Shown: positions 1-7,703, counted from the first letter of the stretch. The stretch: 24,411 bases of DNA from UBA7683 sp964397855 (GCA_964397855.1 CAYNKQ010000018.1:1-24411); one strand, 5' to 3'. Notes: generated by a model from the letters alone, not told the origin. A program made the numbers and translations.

Positions 1-45
1 AAGCGAAGGATGCTTGTTTCTAAACCCTGAGCTTGTCGAATGGGC

Positions 46-141
46 ATCGTCACGACGCAAGAGAAAGCAGCTGGAGGGGTATCGAGGCTTGGGTGTTATG
101 GGTGTAGGTTTTGTATTACTTTTGCGCCAAAAGTGATGAGG
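46..141. repeat. Dispersed intergenic repeat, copy A
   Basis: About 95 bases closely match 13949-14045 in the same orientation. The core 69-104 is identical over 36 bases to 13974-14009. It ends in a short hairpin with 7-bp arms ACTTTTG (118-124) and CAAAAGT (128-134) and a 3-base loop. No T-run follows on either strand, so it is not a standard intrinsic terminator. There is no similarity to a transposase and no target duplication that I can see. Confidence 0.75.
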
Positions 142-336
142 AGAAGGGAAGAAGAAACTTGTTTGGGAGATGGAGGGCTGGAGAAGCTTGGTGCACCAAA
201 ACAGGAAGATGAATACTTGATGATTGGGTCCCAGATATAGCTTCGCTACGCTCGTCATATAATTCAATAGTCTTCTTGTTTTGAGAATTAGCAAGTTTGG
301 GATGACACCAGGAAAAGGATTTACTTACGAACTGGG

Positions 337-350
337 TCCGCCGCGGCGGA
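337..350. repeat. Perfect GC-rich palindrome
   Basis: TCCGCCGCGGCGGA is its own reverse complement over 14 bases, in otherwise AT-richer DNA. It is flanked by GGTCC/GGACC remnants (335-339 and 355-359), giving a wider imperfect inverted repeat. It is immediately followed by a GGATGAC motif. The function is unknown. Confidence 0.7.
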
Positions 351-384
351 TGACGGACCAGGGGAATTGATTGTTATCGATTGG

Positions 385-405
385 ATCCTGAATCTAGTTC
401 AGGAT
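385..405. repeat. Hairpin element with ATCCTGAA / TTCAGGAT arms
   Basis: Perfect 8-bp inverted repeat: ATCCTGAA (385-392), five-base loop TCTAG, TTCAGGAT (398-405). The 'TTCAGGATGAC' form resembles a palindromic intergenic element scattered through many bacterial genomes. This is a general recollection and was not checked against a database. Confidence 0.6.
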
Positions 406-479
406 GACGAGACAAGACGGACACGTCAAGCTTGGGATGGCAAAGCAAAAGAGGCAAAGTTTAGGTTAACTAAGCAACT

Positions 480-1763
480 TTACCACTCACCGCCAGCAAA
501 ACTCAATGGTTTGTGGCTATCAATGCTTTTTTGATACAACTTTTCAAGTTCTTTAATCTGTTTGGCCTCAGTAAACTCAGCAGCGTAACTAAGACTATTC
601 TTGCTCATACGGGCCCCAAGGTCTGGATCAGTCAAAATTTTAAGAAGACTCTGGGCATAATCAAGTGGCTCATTTTCAGCCAATAGACCATTTTTACCTG
701 GGTGAAATATTTCGGAAACCTCACCGTCACACATCACAAGCGGCAAACCAGCACCGGCGGCTTCGTGTAAAACAAGCCCCTGGGTATCGGTGAGCGATGG
801 AAACGCAAACACATTAGCTGCACCGTAAATAACTCCCGCCTGATCTCGAACGTAACGGCCAGTAAATAGTACTCTATCGCCATATTTAGTTGCTCGAGAC
901 TTCTGTTCAAGTTCATCACGATAGTCAAAATCACCCGCAAACATGAGCTTTATATCTTTGTGGCGTGGAGCAATATGCGTAGCGAAGGCTTCAAGAATTA
1001 AGTCGAGATTTTTTTCTTTACTAATTCTACCTGCGTAAAGAATAATCTTGTCTCTTGGAGTAATACCGTAAGATTTCTTAAACGCACTAATCTCATCAGC
1101 GCTTGGCGCTGGCAGCGCATCTACTCCTGTTGGCATAAGGAGAATGTCTGATTGAGTATTCCACTGGGCTAGTTGTGCTTGGTGTTTTTTAGAAAGTACA
1201 ATCACGGCATCACATCTGTCGTGCATACTGGTGATGAACTCGGCCGTGAGCCGTTTGATCCAGGTTTTCATTCTTCTGTCAGTTGGAATTGAACCGATTG
1301 CACGCCCCCAACTCTTGAGGCGACCTTTTAGAATAATTGGTGCCGCGATAGGGAAGGCCAAAATAACCTTTTCTGCCGCTGGATAGTAGTCGACATACTG
1401 ATAAATATCGGTACTATACTGTGAAATTACCGGAATATTGTAGCGAAGCCCAGCCATCAGACCAAGTAATCCGATCTGGTTTGGTGTGAAAAACTGAATA
1501 ATATCAAGATTCAGCTTATTGATTTTCTGTAGCTGCAACGGGGGAAAGAACACACTCGTAAGATCCTCTTCATACGTCACGCCTTTAATAGCTCTGAATC
1601 GGATGATATTTGGGTCTTCTTCGACATAGTTAGAATCTGGACTTGGTGCAAAAATATAAACCTCGTGACCAAGAGCCTCTAGGCCACTACGTGTCAGCTG
1701 CACCACATAGCTAATGCCGTTGTTAATAGGTAGGTAAGTATCTGTAAAAAGACCAATACGCAT
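480..1763 (-). CDS. Glycosyltransferase family 4 (GT-B fold), glycolipid-synthase type
   Basis: A 427-aa retaining GT-B glycosyltransferase. The N-terminal domain starts with the nucleotide-sugar transferase pattern MRIGLFTDTYLPINNGIS. The C-terminal domain has ILYAGRISKEKNLDLILEA (the sugar-nucleotide binding lobe) and DTQGLVLHEAAGAGLPLV, the E-x7-E-type motif region of GT4. The overall pattern resembles enzymes that add glucose or galactose to diacylglycerol, but the acceptor cannot be read from sequence, so polysaccharide or lipid glycosylation are both possible. It lacks a signal peptide and is probably a peripheral membrane protein on the cytoplasmic face. The start at 1763 is supported by a -10 box seven bases upstream. 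A small ORF (1791-1973) lies just upstream on the same strand. Confidence 0.88.
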   Translation of the reverse strand: MRIGLFTDTYLPINNGISYVVQLTRSGLEALGHEVYIFAPSPDSNYVEEDPNIIRFRAIKGVTYEEDLTSVFFPPLQLQKINKLNLDIIQFFTPNQIGLLGLMAGLRYNIPVISQYSTDIYQYVDYYPAAEKVILAFPIAAPIILKGRLKSWGRAIGSIPTDRRMKTWIKRLTAEFITSMHDRCDAVIVLSKKHQAQLAQWNTQSDILLMPTGVDALPAPSADEISAFKKSYGITPRDKIILYAGRISKEKNLDLILEAFATHIAPRHKDIKLMFAGDFDYRDELEQKSRATKYGDRVLFTGRYVRDQAGVIYGAANVFAFPSLTDTQGLVLHEAAGAGLPLVMCDGEVSEIFHPGKNGLLAENEPLDYAQSLLKILTDPDLGARMSKNSLSYAAEFTEAKQIKELEKLYQKSIDSHKPLSFAGGEW

Positions 1764-1770
1764 AGGTTTT

Positions 1771-1776
1771 AGTGTA
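1771..1776 (-). promoter_or_regulatory. -10 box TACACT of the glycosyltransferase gene
   Basis: TACACT preceded by TGG (extended -10), seven bases before the ATG at 1763. No clear -35. Confidence 0.5.
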
Positions 1777-1790
1777 CCATTGTTCCGTTC

Positions 1791-1973
1791 TTAGCGCCCT
1801 CGGCTCGTCAGACTGCAAGTTACATTGGGCATAGCCGAGAACGAGTCTTGATAGCCACGAGATTGCCCGAGCAATGTTACGCAAGGTACCGTCGCAGACT
1901 TCATAATTGTGGCGTGTTCGATTAAATCCTGTACGGCCATTCCGTTTGTACAGTGATCTGGTGATGTATTCAT
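1791..1973 (-). CDS. Possible small protein of 60 aa, unknown function
   Basis: The ATG at 1973 opens 60 codons ending in TAA at 1791-1793. It lies ten bases after one of the two best promoters in the window (TTGCAT, 17-base spacer, TGG-TATAAT). The predicted peptide has two cysteines (in VPCVTLL and NVTCSL) and no membrane segment. I recognise no family. It ends 27 bases before the glycosyltransferase start and could form a unit with it. Overlapping ORFs in other frames, including a longer one on the same strand running into 2069 and beyond, have no matching promoter. The same transcript could instead be a small RNA: the region contains inverted repeats such as CTCGGCT/AGCCGAG. The coding call rests on promoter position and uninterrupted frame only. 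Confidence 0.42.
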   Translation of the reverse strand: MNTSPDHCTNGMAVQDLIEHATIMKSATVPCVTLLGQSRGYQDSFSAMPNVTCSLTSRGR

Positions 1974-1983
1974 ATTCTTTGCA

Positions 1984-2012
1984 ATTATACCATATATGAT
2001 TGATAGATGCAA
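1984..2012 (-). promoter_or_regulatory. Strong sigma-70-type promoter for the small ORF or RNA
   Basis: Reading the minus strand: -35 TTGCAT (2012-2007), 17-base spacer, -10 TATAAT (1989-1984) preceded by TGG. Predicted start of transcription is near 1977, a few bases before the ATG at 1973. Confidence 0.65.
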
Positions 2013-2068
2013 TTATGATACACTGGTGACATAAGTAAACATAACAACAATACAGAGCGGAACCATAC

Positions 2069-3223
2069 GTGAGTACACAAAAAAAGCCTAAGAAGAAACC
2101 TAGTGCCAAGACAGCAAAAACAGTAAAAACTACGAAAAATACCAAGAAGTCAGCAACGCCCAAGTATCCGAGGTTGGCAAGAATTATCGGCTGGCCAACT
2201 GGCTTTAAAAAGTGGCAACGAATACTTTTGCAAATTGTAATCGTACTTGTTGCGCTCATTGCAGTACATAAAACAGTTGAATATTCTATACCGCAAGTAA
2301 AAAACCCAAACTATGGGGTTAGCTTTTCGGTTAAATACGCAAACGAGCTTGGTGTCGACTGGAAGCAAAACTTCACAGCACTCCTAGACGACATGAAGCT
2401 CCGCAACTTCCGTTTAATGAGCTATTGGGATGACACTGAACCCGAAAGAGGTGTGTTCAAGTTTGAGGATCTTGACTGGCAAATGGACGAAGCGGCAAAA
2501 CGCGGTGCAAAAGTGAGTCTCGCTATAGGTCTGCGCCAACCACGTTGGCCAGAATGCCATAAACCAGCCTGGTATAACGAACTAGGCTCAAAACAAGCTA
2601 AAGACGATGCCATTGTTGCATTCACACAGGCTGTAGTAAAAAGATACAGAGATCATCCAGCACTCGGCAGCTACCAACTAGAGAACGAGGCAGTCAATAG
2701 CTGGTTTGGTGAATGCACTCCTGAAGATATTGACCAGAAACGCCTCGAACGCGAGTTTGACGCCGTTAAAGAAGTTGATGCATCCCATCCGGTTTATATG
2801 AGCCTAAGCGACCAACACGGCCTGCCACTTGGTAAGCCGGTACCAGATAGATACGGTTACTCTGTGTACCGAATTGTCTGGAACGAAAAAACTGGGCCTT
2901 TCAAATTTTACGTAACTTACCCAACACCAGTTTGGTACCACAAACTCAGGGCACTTTGGATCAAAACATTCAAAGACAGAGATATCTTTATTCACGAACT
3001 ACAGATCGAGCCGTGGGGACCAAGCGCCACCGTAAACCTTAGTATTGACGAACAGAACCGTTCAATGGGCCCGAAGCAAATCAAAGAAAACGTCACTTTT
3101 GCACGCAAAATCGGCACACCCGACATCTACACCTGGGGAGGTGAGTGGTGGTACTGGCGCAAAACTACCCTAAACGATCCGAGTGTATGGAACGCCGTCA
3201 AAAACGAATTCAACCGCCCATAA
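2069..3223 (+). CDS. Membrane-anchored glycoside hydrolase, clan GH-A-like
   Basis: A 384-aa protein from a GTG start preceded by GCGGA. Residues 1-50 are Lys/Thr-rich and cytoplasmic, residues ~51-68 form one transmembrane segment, and a TIM-barrel-type hydrolase domain (~80-384) would lie outside. The strand-4 motif SYQLENEA carries Asn-Glu, the usual GH-A acid/base position (E207). The strand-7 motif FIHELQIEPWG supplies the likely nucleophile (E310). TWGGEWWYWR near the C-terminus matches the strand-8 tryptophan region. The sugar substrate is unknown. A homologous gene starts inside its 3' end. The TGA-TACACT box at 2019-2024 could be its promoter, leaving a leader of roughly 38 bases. 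Confidence 0.72.
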   Translation: MSTQKKPKKKPSAKTAKTVKTTKNTKKSATPKYPRLARIIGWPTGFKKWQRILLQIVIVLVALIAVHKTVEYSIPQVKNPNYGVSFSVKYANELGVDWKQNFTALLDDMKLRNFRLMSYWDDTEPERGVFKFEDLDWQMDEAAKRGAKVSLAIGLRQPRWPECHKPAWYNELGSKQAKDDAIVAFTQAVVKRYRDHPALGSYQLENEAVNSWFGECTPEDIDQKRLEREFDAVKEVDASHPVYMSLSDQHGLPLGKPVPDRYGYSVYRIVWNEKTGPFKFYVTYPTPVWYHKLRALWIKTFKDRDIFIHELQIEPWGPSATVNLSIDEQNRSMGPKQIKENVTFARKIGTPDIYTWGGEWWYWRKTTLNDPSVWNAVKNEFNRP

Positions 3224-4119
3224 TAGATCCCCAGAAGTTCGGTGTTAGCTTCTCTGTAAAACAGTGTCATGATTTTCAGATTAACCCAACCGAAACTCTT
3301 GATTTTTTACTTCAAACGATTGGTTTACGACGCTTCCGCTTGATGAGCTACTGGAACGAGCACGAGAAGGTTCAAGGAACGTATGATTTTAGCAGTCTCG
3401 ATCAACAGATTGAACAAATAGAGAAGTCGGGCGGTGTTATAACACTTTGCCTTGGTGTTCGTCAGCCACGCTGGCCAGAAAGTCACTGGCCAAACTGGGC
3501 ACTTGAGCTAACTCAGCAAGAGCGTTACGAAGCGCTCTATGCATTCATCACAGCGGTTGTGAAACGCTATAAGACCAAACTGAGCATACAGAGTTACCAG
3601 CTCGAGAACGAAGCCTTAAATCGCAGCTTTGGACTCAACGGTGATTTTAATCGCAAACGCCTCAAAGGCGAATTCAAACTGGTGAAACAACTTGATCCAA
3701 CGCGACCAGTTGTTGTGAGTACTAGCAATACCTGGGGCCTTCCGGTTCGTCAACCTCGACCGGATTTGTTTGGATTCACTTTTTACCAAGTACAGTTTGA
3801 AAATGGCACTTATAGTTACACAAAACTTCCGACCTGGTGGTGGAATCTTCGTGCAAAAATCATTAAGATCACCACTGGTAGATCATCGTTTATACATGAA
3901 CTTCAAGCAGAGCCGTGGGGACCAAAAGCAATCTGGGAAATGCCTATTGAGGAACAAAATAAATCTACGAGCCCAGATCAACTAGCAAAAAATATTCAAC
4001 TCGGCCGCAAAACCAACCTCTACCCAATAGATCTTTGGGGAGGTGAATGGTGGTACTGGCGCTACAAAAATGGCGACAGTAGTATTTACAAAGCAATAAA
4101 GTCCAGCCTAATCGACTAA
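3187..4119 (+). CDS. Paralogous glycoside hydrolase without membrane anchor
   Basis: A 310-aa paralogue of the preceding gene. Shared blocks in the same order include GVSFSVK, RLMSYW, RQPRWPE, SYQLENEA, FIHELQxEPWGP and WGGEWWYWR. The catalytic pair is kept (E142 in QLENEA, E238 in IHELQ). The N-terminal tail and transmembrane helix of the first copy are missing, and no signal peptide is visible, so this copy should be cytoplasmic unless exported some other way. I chose ATG 3187, which overlaps the upstream gene by 37 bases in another frame. The earlier in-frame start at 3145 adds residues with no match to the paralogue. The overlap suggests translational coupling. Substrate unknown. Confidence 0.7.
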   Translation: MERRQKRIQPPIIDPQKFGVSFSVKQCHDFQINPTETLDFLLQTIGLRRFRLMSYWNEHEKVQGTYDFSSLDQQIEQIEKSGGVITLCLGVRQPRWPESHWPNWALELTQQERYEALYAFITAVVKRYKTKLSIQSYQLENEALNRSFGLNGDFNRKRLKGEFKLVKQLDPTRPVVVSTSNTWGLPVRQPRPDLFGFTFYQVQFENGTYSYTKLPTWWWNLRAKIIKITTGRSSFIHELQAEPWGPKAIWEMPIEEQNKSTSPDQLAKNIQLGRKTNLYPIDLWGGEWWYWRYKNGDSSIYKAIKSSLID

Positions 4120-4124
4120 TACGC

Positions 4125-4130
4125 TATACT
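4125..4130 (+). promoter_or_regulatory. -10 box TATACT of smpB
   Basis: TATACT ends ten bases before the smpB ATG, just after the stop of the glycosidase gene (4119). No clear -35 and no extended TG. Confidence 0.5.
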
Positions 4131-4140
4131 GAAGTAACAG

Positions 4141-4602
4141 ATGAAGAAGAAATCAGAATCAAAACCCCCAATTGTTAACCGTCGCGCACGGTTTGACTAC
4201 GAACTTGGCGAAACTATTTCGGCAGGAATTATTCTGAGTGGTCCTGAAGTTCGTGGTGCTCGACTTGGCCATGTCCGGCTCACGGGTGCATACGCCAACA
4301 TTAAACAAGATGAACTTTGGTTGACCAATATGAGTATCTCAATCCCAGACACCGCTAGAAAGGCCGAGGAAGACAAAGAAAACTCCAACCCACGTAAGCT
4401 TCTCGTTACAAAAAAGGAACTGACCCAGATTGAAGCCGCCAAAAAACAAGGTATGACTATCGTACCAACCAGATTATTCACCCAAGGAAAATTCATAAAG
4501 ATTGAACTCGCCATCGCCAAAGGTAAAAAAGATTACGACAAACGCGAAACCATTAAGCGCCGCCAGCAAGACCGCGATGCGCAGCGTGAGATTAAGCGGT
4601 AA
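4141..4602 (+). CDS. smpB: SsrA-binding protein SmpB
   Basis: A 153-aa protein with the normal SmpB length and order of motifs. It begins with NRRARFDYELGETISAGI, followed by LSGPEVRGARLGHVRLTGAY (the oligonucleotide-binding barrel) and ELWLTNMSISIP. The middle has RKLLVTKKEL, and the C-terminal part has IELAIAKGKKDYDKRE and a basic tail. SmpB binds tmRNA and delivers it with EF-Tu to stalled ribosomes for trans-translation. The C-terminal tail enters the empty mRNA channel. The tmRNA gene is not in this window. It has its own promoter and converges on pyrH; the 121-base gap between them shows no strong terminator. Confidence 0.95.
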   Translation: MKKKSESKPPIVNRRARFDYELGETISAGIILSGPEVRGARLGHVRLTGAYANIKQDELWLTNMSISIPDTARKAEEDKENSNPRKLLVTKKELTQIEAAKKQGMTIVPTRLFTQGKFIKIELAIAKGKKDYDKRETIKRRQQDRDAQREIKR

Positions 4603-4723
4603 ACTACCAACCCACACTGGGCCACTTCTGACGCGTGTAAGTTTTCTCAGAAATAAAATAATTAAGAATGAGTTAACTTTTTGCTTCCGTTATTCCCGTA
4701 CAGAAGAGAATCAAATATGTGAT

Positions 4724-5428
4724 TTAGCCAACTTGGGTGCCAATAGCTTCGCCCAAAGCTGCTCTCAAAATATTCCCGGCTTCTTCAAGATCAAACACAA
4801 CTACTGGCATTTTCTGTTCCATAGCCAGCCCAAGCGCAGCTTTATCCATTACTTTGATGTCGGCGTTTTCAACGGCCTCTTGGTAAGAAAGTGTGTCGAA
4901 CTTTACAGCATCCGGAAATTTGTTTGGGTCTTTGTCGTAAATGCCATCTACTTTGGTAGATTTGAGTACTACTTGGCAGTCAAGCTCAAGTGCCACTAAG
5001 ACCGCAGCGCTATCGTGAGTTGAATATGGTCGACCAATTCCACCAGCCACAATCACCACTCGGCCTGAACTAAGATGTTTCTCGGCAAGTCTGAATGAAA
5101 AGTTTTCGGCAACTTGCTCAGCATAAATGTTACTTAGGCATCTCGTTTTTACACCTTCAGATTCAAAAATGTCAGTTAGTGCCATGGCATTAATAAGACC
5201 GCTGAGCATACCCATTTGGTCGGCCGTAACTCGCTTGATACCGTTGCCAGCAACTTGTGCACCTCGAACTAAATTCCCGCCACCAACAACAATAACGAGC
5301 TCAATTCCTGATTCGACTACCGCTTTAACTTCGTTTGCGATCCAAGCGCCAAGCTGAGGATCAATACCATTACTATGTTCACCAGAAAGTTGTTCACCCG
5401 AAATCTTTAGTAGTACTCGTTTATTCAT
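4724..5428 (-). CDS. pyrH: Uridylate kinase (UMP kinase)
   Basis: A 234-aa amino-acid-kinase-fold enzyme converting UMP to UDP with ATP, in pyrimidine nucleotide synthesis; the bacterial enzymes are hexamers. Visible motifs are RVLLKISGE at the N-terminus (phosphate binding), VIVVGGGNLVRG (residues ~46-56), TADQMGMLSGLINAMAL (UMP-site region) and GTGLG-type elements replaced by VVIVAGGIGRPYSTHDSAAV. Start: ATG 5428 rather than the upstream TTG at 5446, because TATACT lies eight bases before 5428 and the family starts at M-x-K-R. In many bacteria pyrH neighbours frr or tsf, but here neither is adjacent. Confidence 0.93.
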   Translation of the reverse strand: MNKRVLLKISGEQLSGEHSNGIDPQLGAWIANEVKAVVESGIELVIVVGGGNLVRGAQVAGNGIKRVTADQMGMLSGLINAMALTDIFESEGVKTRCLSNIYAEQVAENFSFRLAEKHLSSGRVVIVAGGIGRPYSTHDSAAVLVALELDCQVVLKSTKVDGIYDKDPNKFPDAVKFDTLSYQEAVENADIKVMDKAALGLAMEQKMPVVVFDLEEAGNILRAALGEAIGTQVG

Positions 5429-5436
5429 TATCCTGC

Positions 5437-5442
5437 AGTATA
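5437..5442 (-). promoter_or_regulatory. -10 box TATACT of pyrH
   Basis: TATACT preceded by TGC (extended -10), eight bases before ATG 5428; an AGGA in the intervening bases could also act as a weak ribosome-binding site. Confidence 0.55.
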
Positions 5443-5467
5443 GCAATTGTGGCCGGTATTTAAAACG

Positions 5468-6220
5468 CTAGTCGACCAATGCAGTCTTGTCGGTAATATC
5501 ACTCACATAACCAACAGCTGGTAACGTTTTCCCTGACACGCCCATCATCGCCTTACCGTTCGGGGCAAGATCATCACACCGACCAGCACCCCGCCTACGC
5601 GAAAGCCAGTTTAGAACCTGACCTTTCTTGCCAAAACGCAAGGCTTGCCGTGTAAACCATTCTCGTCGTCGATACGACTGTAGTCCTGTCTTCAAGATCG
5701 TCTCAAAACCAACCTCAAAGCCAAATGCTTGGAGATGCCCAGTTAGTGCATCCTGATCCATGGCCATAAGCACATCTTCAACTCTGTGGTATTCGGATGT
5801 GATCGAAGAATCATATGCCCGAAGAAGCTTTGCAATCCTCAACTCGTGAAAACCCCAGCCCACAATAGTTAATTCGTCTACGCCTTCCTGTTTGCATCGC
5901 TCAGCAATAGCTTCAACTTGGTAGGGGGTATTGATGAGCCTGTTTTCACCAGGCGCGAACACCACTGGCCTATAGTGCTCAGGTAAAAGACTCCTGTGCT
6001 GTTCGACAAGCAGCGACCCAGTAGTGTGCCCGAATCCTTGATAGCTCTCTTCACCAGCAATCCACAGTTCCCCAGCGGGAGTCATCGATAGTACCTCACG
6101 GCTTGCTAGCGCGGCAATCAAAGTCAACCTTGAAGGGGTGGGGGCTAATGCGCCTTCGGGCATGACGCTACTGTACGTTGCAAGAACTGCCTTTTTAGCT
6201 TTTGACTCAGCCGAAATCAT
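5468..6220 (-). CDS. DUF218/YdcF-like protein, tentative
   Basis: A 250-aa protein I cannot assign firmly. The centre reads ENRLINTPYQVEAI, then about 20 residues later LTIVGWGFHELRIAKLL. The order E-x3-NT-x2-Q followed by a strand and FH-x2-R recalls the DUF218 (SanA/ElyC/YdcF) fold, which in other bacteria is linked to envelope polymer metabolism. No transmembrane segment is visible, unlike SanA and ElyC. The C-terminal third is basic and Arg-rich (LSRRRGAGRCDDL). The start is uncertain: 6220 has a weak CAGAAT box seven bases upstream, while 6229 adds three residues. It sits head-to-head with xthA and 39 bases upstream of pyrH. Confidence 0.6.
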   Translation of the reverse strand: MISAESKAKKAVLATYSSVMPEGALAPTPSRLTLIAALASREVLSMTPAGELWIAGEESYQGFGHTTGSLLVEQHRSLLPEHYRPVVFAPGENRLINTPYQVEAIAERCKQEGVDELTIVGWGFHELRIAKLLRAYDSSITSEYHRVEDVLMAMDQDALTGHLQAFGFEVGFETILKTGLQSYRRREWFTRQALRFGKKGQVLNWLSRRRGAGRCDDLAPNGKAMMGVSGKTLPAVGYVSDITDKTALVD

Positions 6221-6322
6221 TAACACCATTCTGTCACTTTTTCTACGAACATACCAGCTAGACAGCCTAATTCAGCAGAGAGCTTGCGTAACCCCATGTA
6301 GACGAAATAAGAGCAGGACGGG

Positions 6323-6328
6323 TATACT
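6323..6328 (+). promoter_or_regulatory. -10 box TATACT of xthA
   Basis: TATACT seven bases before ATG 6336. No recognisable -35 at the standard distance. Confidence 0.55.
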
Positions 6329-6335
6329 TTTGTAT

Positions 6336-7130
6336 ATGAAGTTATATTCTTGGAACGTCAACGGAATTCGTGCAGTCATAAATAAAGAACTATTCAAACC
6401 ATTTATTGAGCAGCATCAGCCCGATGTCTTGTGTTTACAAGAAACCAAAGCTCAGCCCGGACAAGCCGTAATTGATCTTGAAGGCTATGAAGAATATTGG
6501 AACTCTGCTGTTAAAAAAGGGTACTCTGGCACTGCGATATTCACAAAAGTGAAACCACTTTCAATACTTAACGGCTTTCCGAAAGAGATTATTGATCAAT
6601 ATGGCGTCACAGGAGACACCTACGGCGATCCGAACGATGAAGGCCGTGTAATTGCCGCTGAGTTTAATGATTTTTACGTTATAACCGTTTACACTCCAAA
6701 TTCCAAGGGAGATCTTAGCCGCCTCAATCTACGCTACAAACACTGGGATCCAGCATTCTTGGCATACATGAAACTACTCGAAACCAAGAAACCTGTACTA
6801 GTGTGTGGCGACCTTAATGTAGCCCACACCGAAGATGACCTAGCCAACCCGAAACCAAATGTTGGCAAACACGGCTTTACAAATGAAGAACGCGAGCGCT
6901 TTGACGATTTTGTAAATGCAGGCTTTTTGGACACCTTCAGAATCTTCACCAAAGGCAATGGTCATTACAGCTGGTGGACCCACTGGGCCAATGCCAGAGC
7001 ACGTAATGTCGGTTGGCGCATAGATTACTGGCTGGCTTCCTCAAGTCTGAAAGATAGAATTAAATCTTCCACTATTCATGCTGATGTCATGGGCTCAGAT
7101 CACTGCCCAGTGAGTATAGAAATAGCCTAA
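6336..7130 (+). CDS. xthA: Exodeoxyribonuclease III / AP endonuclease
   Basis: A 264-aa member of the ExoIII/APE1 family, which cuts DNA 5' to abasic sites and trims 3' ends in base excision repair. All catalytic motifs are present: WNVNGIRA (N7), LCLQETKA (metal-binding E36), VYTPNS (Y119), CGDLNVAH (D159, N161), RIDYWL (D230) and the terminal GSDHCPV (D255, H256). The length is normal. The true start is ATG 6336; the longer frame from 6138 runs antisense through the neighbouring gene and adds no family sequence. It is followed after 3 bases by the alpha/beta hydrolase gene, probably as a two-gene unit. Confidence 0.95.
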   Translation: MKLYSWNVNGIRAVINKELFKPFIEQHQPDVLCLQETKAQPGQAVIDLEGYEEYWNSAVKKGYSGTAIFTKVKPLSILNGFPKEIIDQYGVTGDTYGDPNDEGRVIAAEFNDFYVITVYTPNSKGDLSRLNLRYKHWDPAFLAYMKLLETKKPVLVCGDLNVAHTEDDLANPKPNVGKHGFTNEERERFDDFVNAGFLDTFRIFTKGNGHYSWWTHWANARARNVGWRIDYWLASSSLKDRIKSSTIHADVMGSDHCPVSIEIA

Positions 7131-7133
7131 AAC

Positions 7134-7703
7134 ATGGTCAAAGTTGTTATAGTACCAGGTTTTGCCGAATCAAGCTCGCATTTTAAAAAACTTATTGACC
7201 TATTAAAACTACACAATTATGAAGTTGAGGTTATTATGCCTTGGCAAAGCAACATTCTTGAATCTTACAGAAACAAAGTTGTTTTTGTAGGCCATTCACT
7301 TGGAGCATATTACCTTGCTAATCAGAAGCTAGTGCCAAGTTTACTCATAGGATTACCCGATCCAATACTTGTTAGAAAATATTTTGGTAAATCATTTCTT
7401 ATCGTGTCGAATGATTCTTTTAAAAATAAATTACTAACCCAGCATTCAACATTCAGATTGGCTAATGCAATAAGCTTATGCAGGAATTTTATTCCGTTCC
7501 TTCGGTTCGCGTGTAAATTCTACAAAAATAAGGAGATACTTGAAACTAAAAATGATAGTGTCATCTTACTCCAAAATGAGCTTGACCCTATGATCAAGAA
7601 AGTAAAGCACGGTATACACCACCGAGGTCATCACGACGATATTCTCTATAACTCCTCACAATACGTAGGTTATATAAAAACGCTTTCTGACAAACTCAAG
7701 TAG
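7134..7703 (+). CDS. Small alpha/beta hydrolase, atypically AT-rich
   Basis: A 189-aa alpha/beta-hydrolase-like protein. It starts with VVIVPGFAESSSHF (oxyanion-hole strand), has the nucleophile elbow VGHSLG (S55), a likely acid in LLQNELDP (D151) and a histidine in RGHHDD (H166 or H167). It resembles short RBBP9/YdeN-type serine hydrolases; substrate unknown. It starts three bases after xthA, with no evident Shine-Dalgarno, so probably depends on xthA transcription. Base composition is unlike its neighbours: 60-base rows I counted inside it carry about 25-37% G+C, against 53-58% in sampled rows of xthA and smpB. This suggests recent acquisition or relaxed selection. Confidence 0.75.
   Translation: MVKVVIVPGFAESSSHFKKLIDLLKLHNYEVEVIMPWQSNILESYRNKVVFVGHSLGAYYLANQKLVPSLLIGLPDPILVRKYFGKSFLIVSNDSFKNKLLTQHSTFRLANAISLCRNFIPFLRFACKFYKNKEILETKNDSVILLQNELDPMIKKVKHGIHHRGHHDDILYNSSQYVGYIKTLSDKLK

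Larger units (their letters stand above)
1..479. other. Intergenic patchwork without a convincing gene
   Basis: I see no credible coding region here. The only ORF of any size (40-240) runs through a repeat that also occurs at 13949-14045, so it is better explained as repeat sequence. The stretch holds that repeat, a 14-bp perfect palindrome, a strong hairpin, and four GGATGAC/GGATGGC motifs (at 300, 348, 402 and 435). Short pieces such as CTGAGCTTGTCGAA (27-40) resemble dispersed intergenic elements common in bacteria. The next gene (480-1763) is on the minus strand, so this is the region past its 3' end. Confidence 0.6.

Noticed and set aside
40..240. 66-aa ORF
   Set aside because: It runs through repeat copy A, has no promoter or ribosome-binding site, and copy B does not keep the frame open.
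1723..2259. 178-aa minus-strand ORF covering the intergenic region and the 5' end of the glycosidase
   Set aside because: It lies antisense to the glycosidase start and in another frame than the promoter-linked 60-codon ORF. No coding features.
6138..6335. N-terminal extension of xthA
   Set aside because: The extra 66 residues are antisense to the divergent gene and not part of the ExoIII family; the -10 box is between them and ATG 6336.
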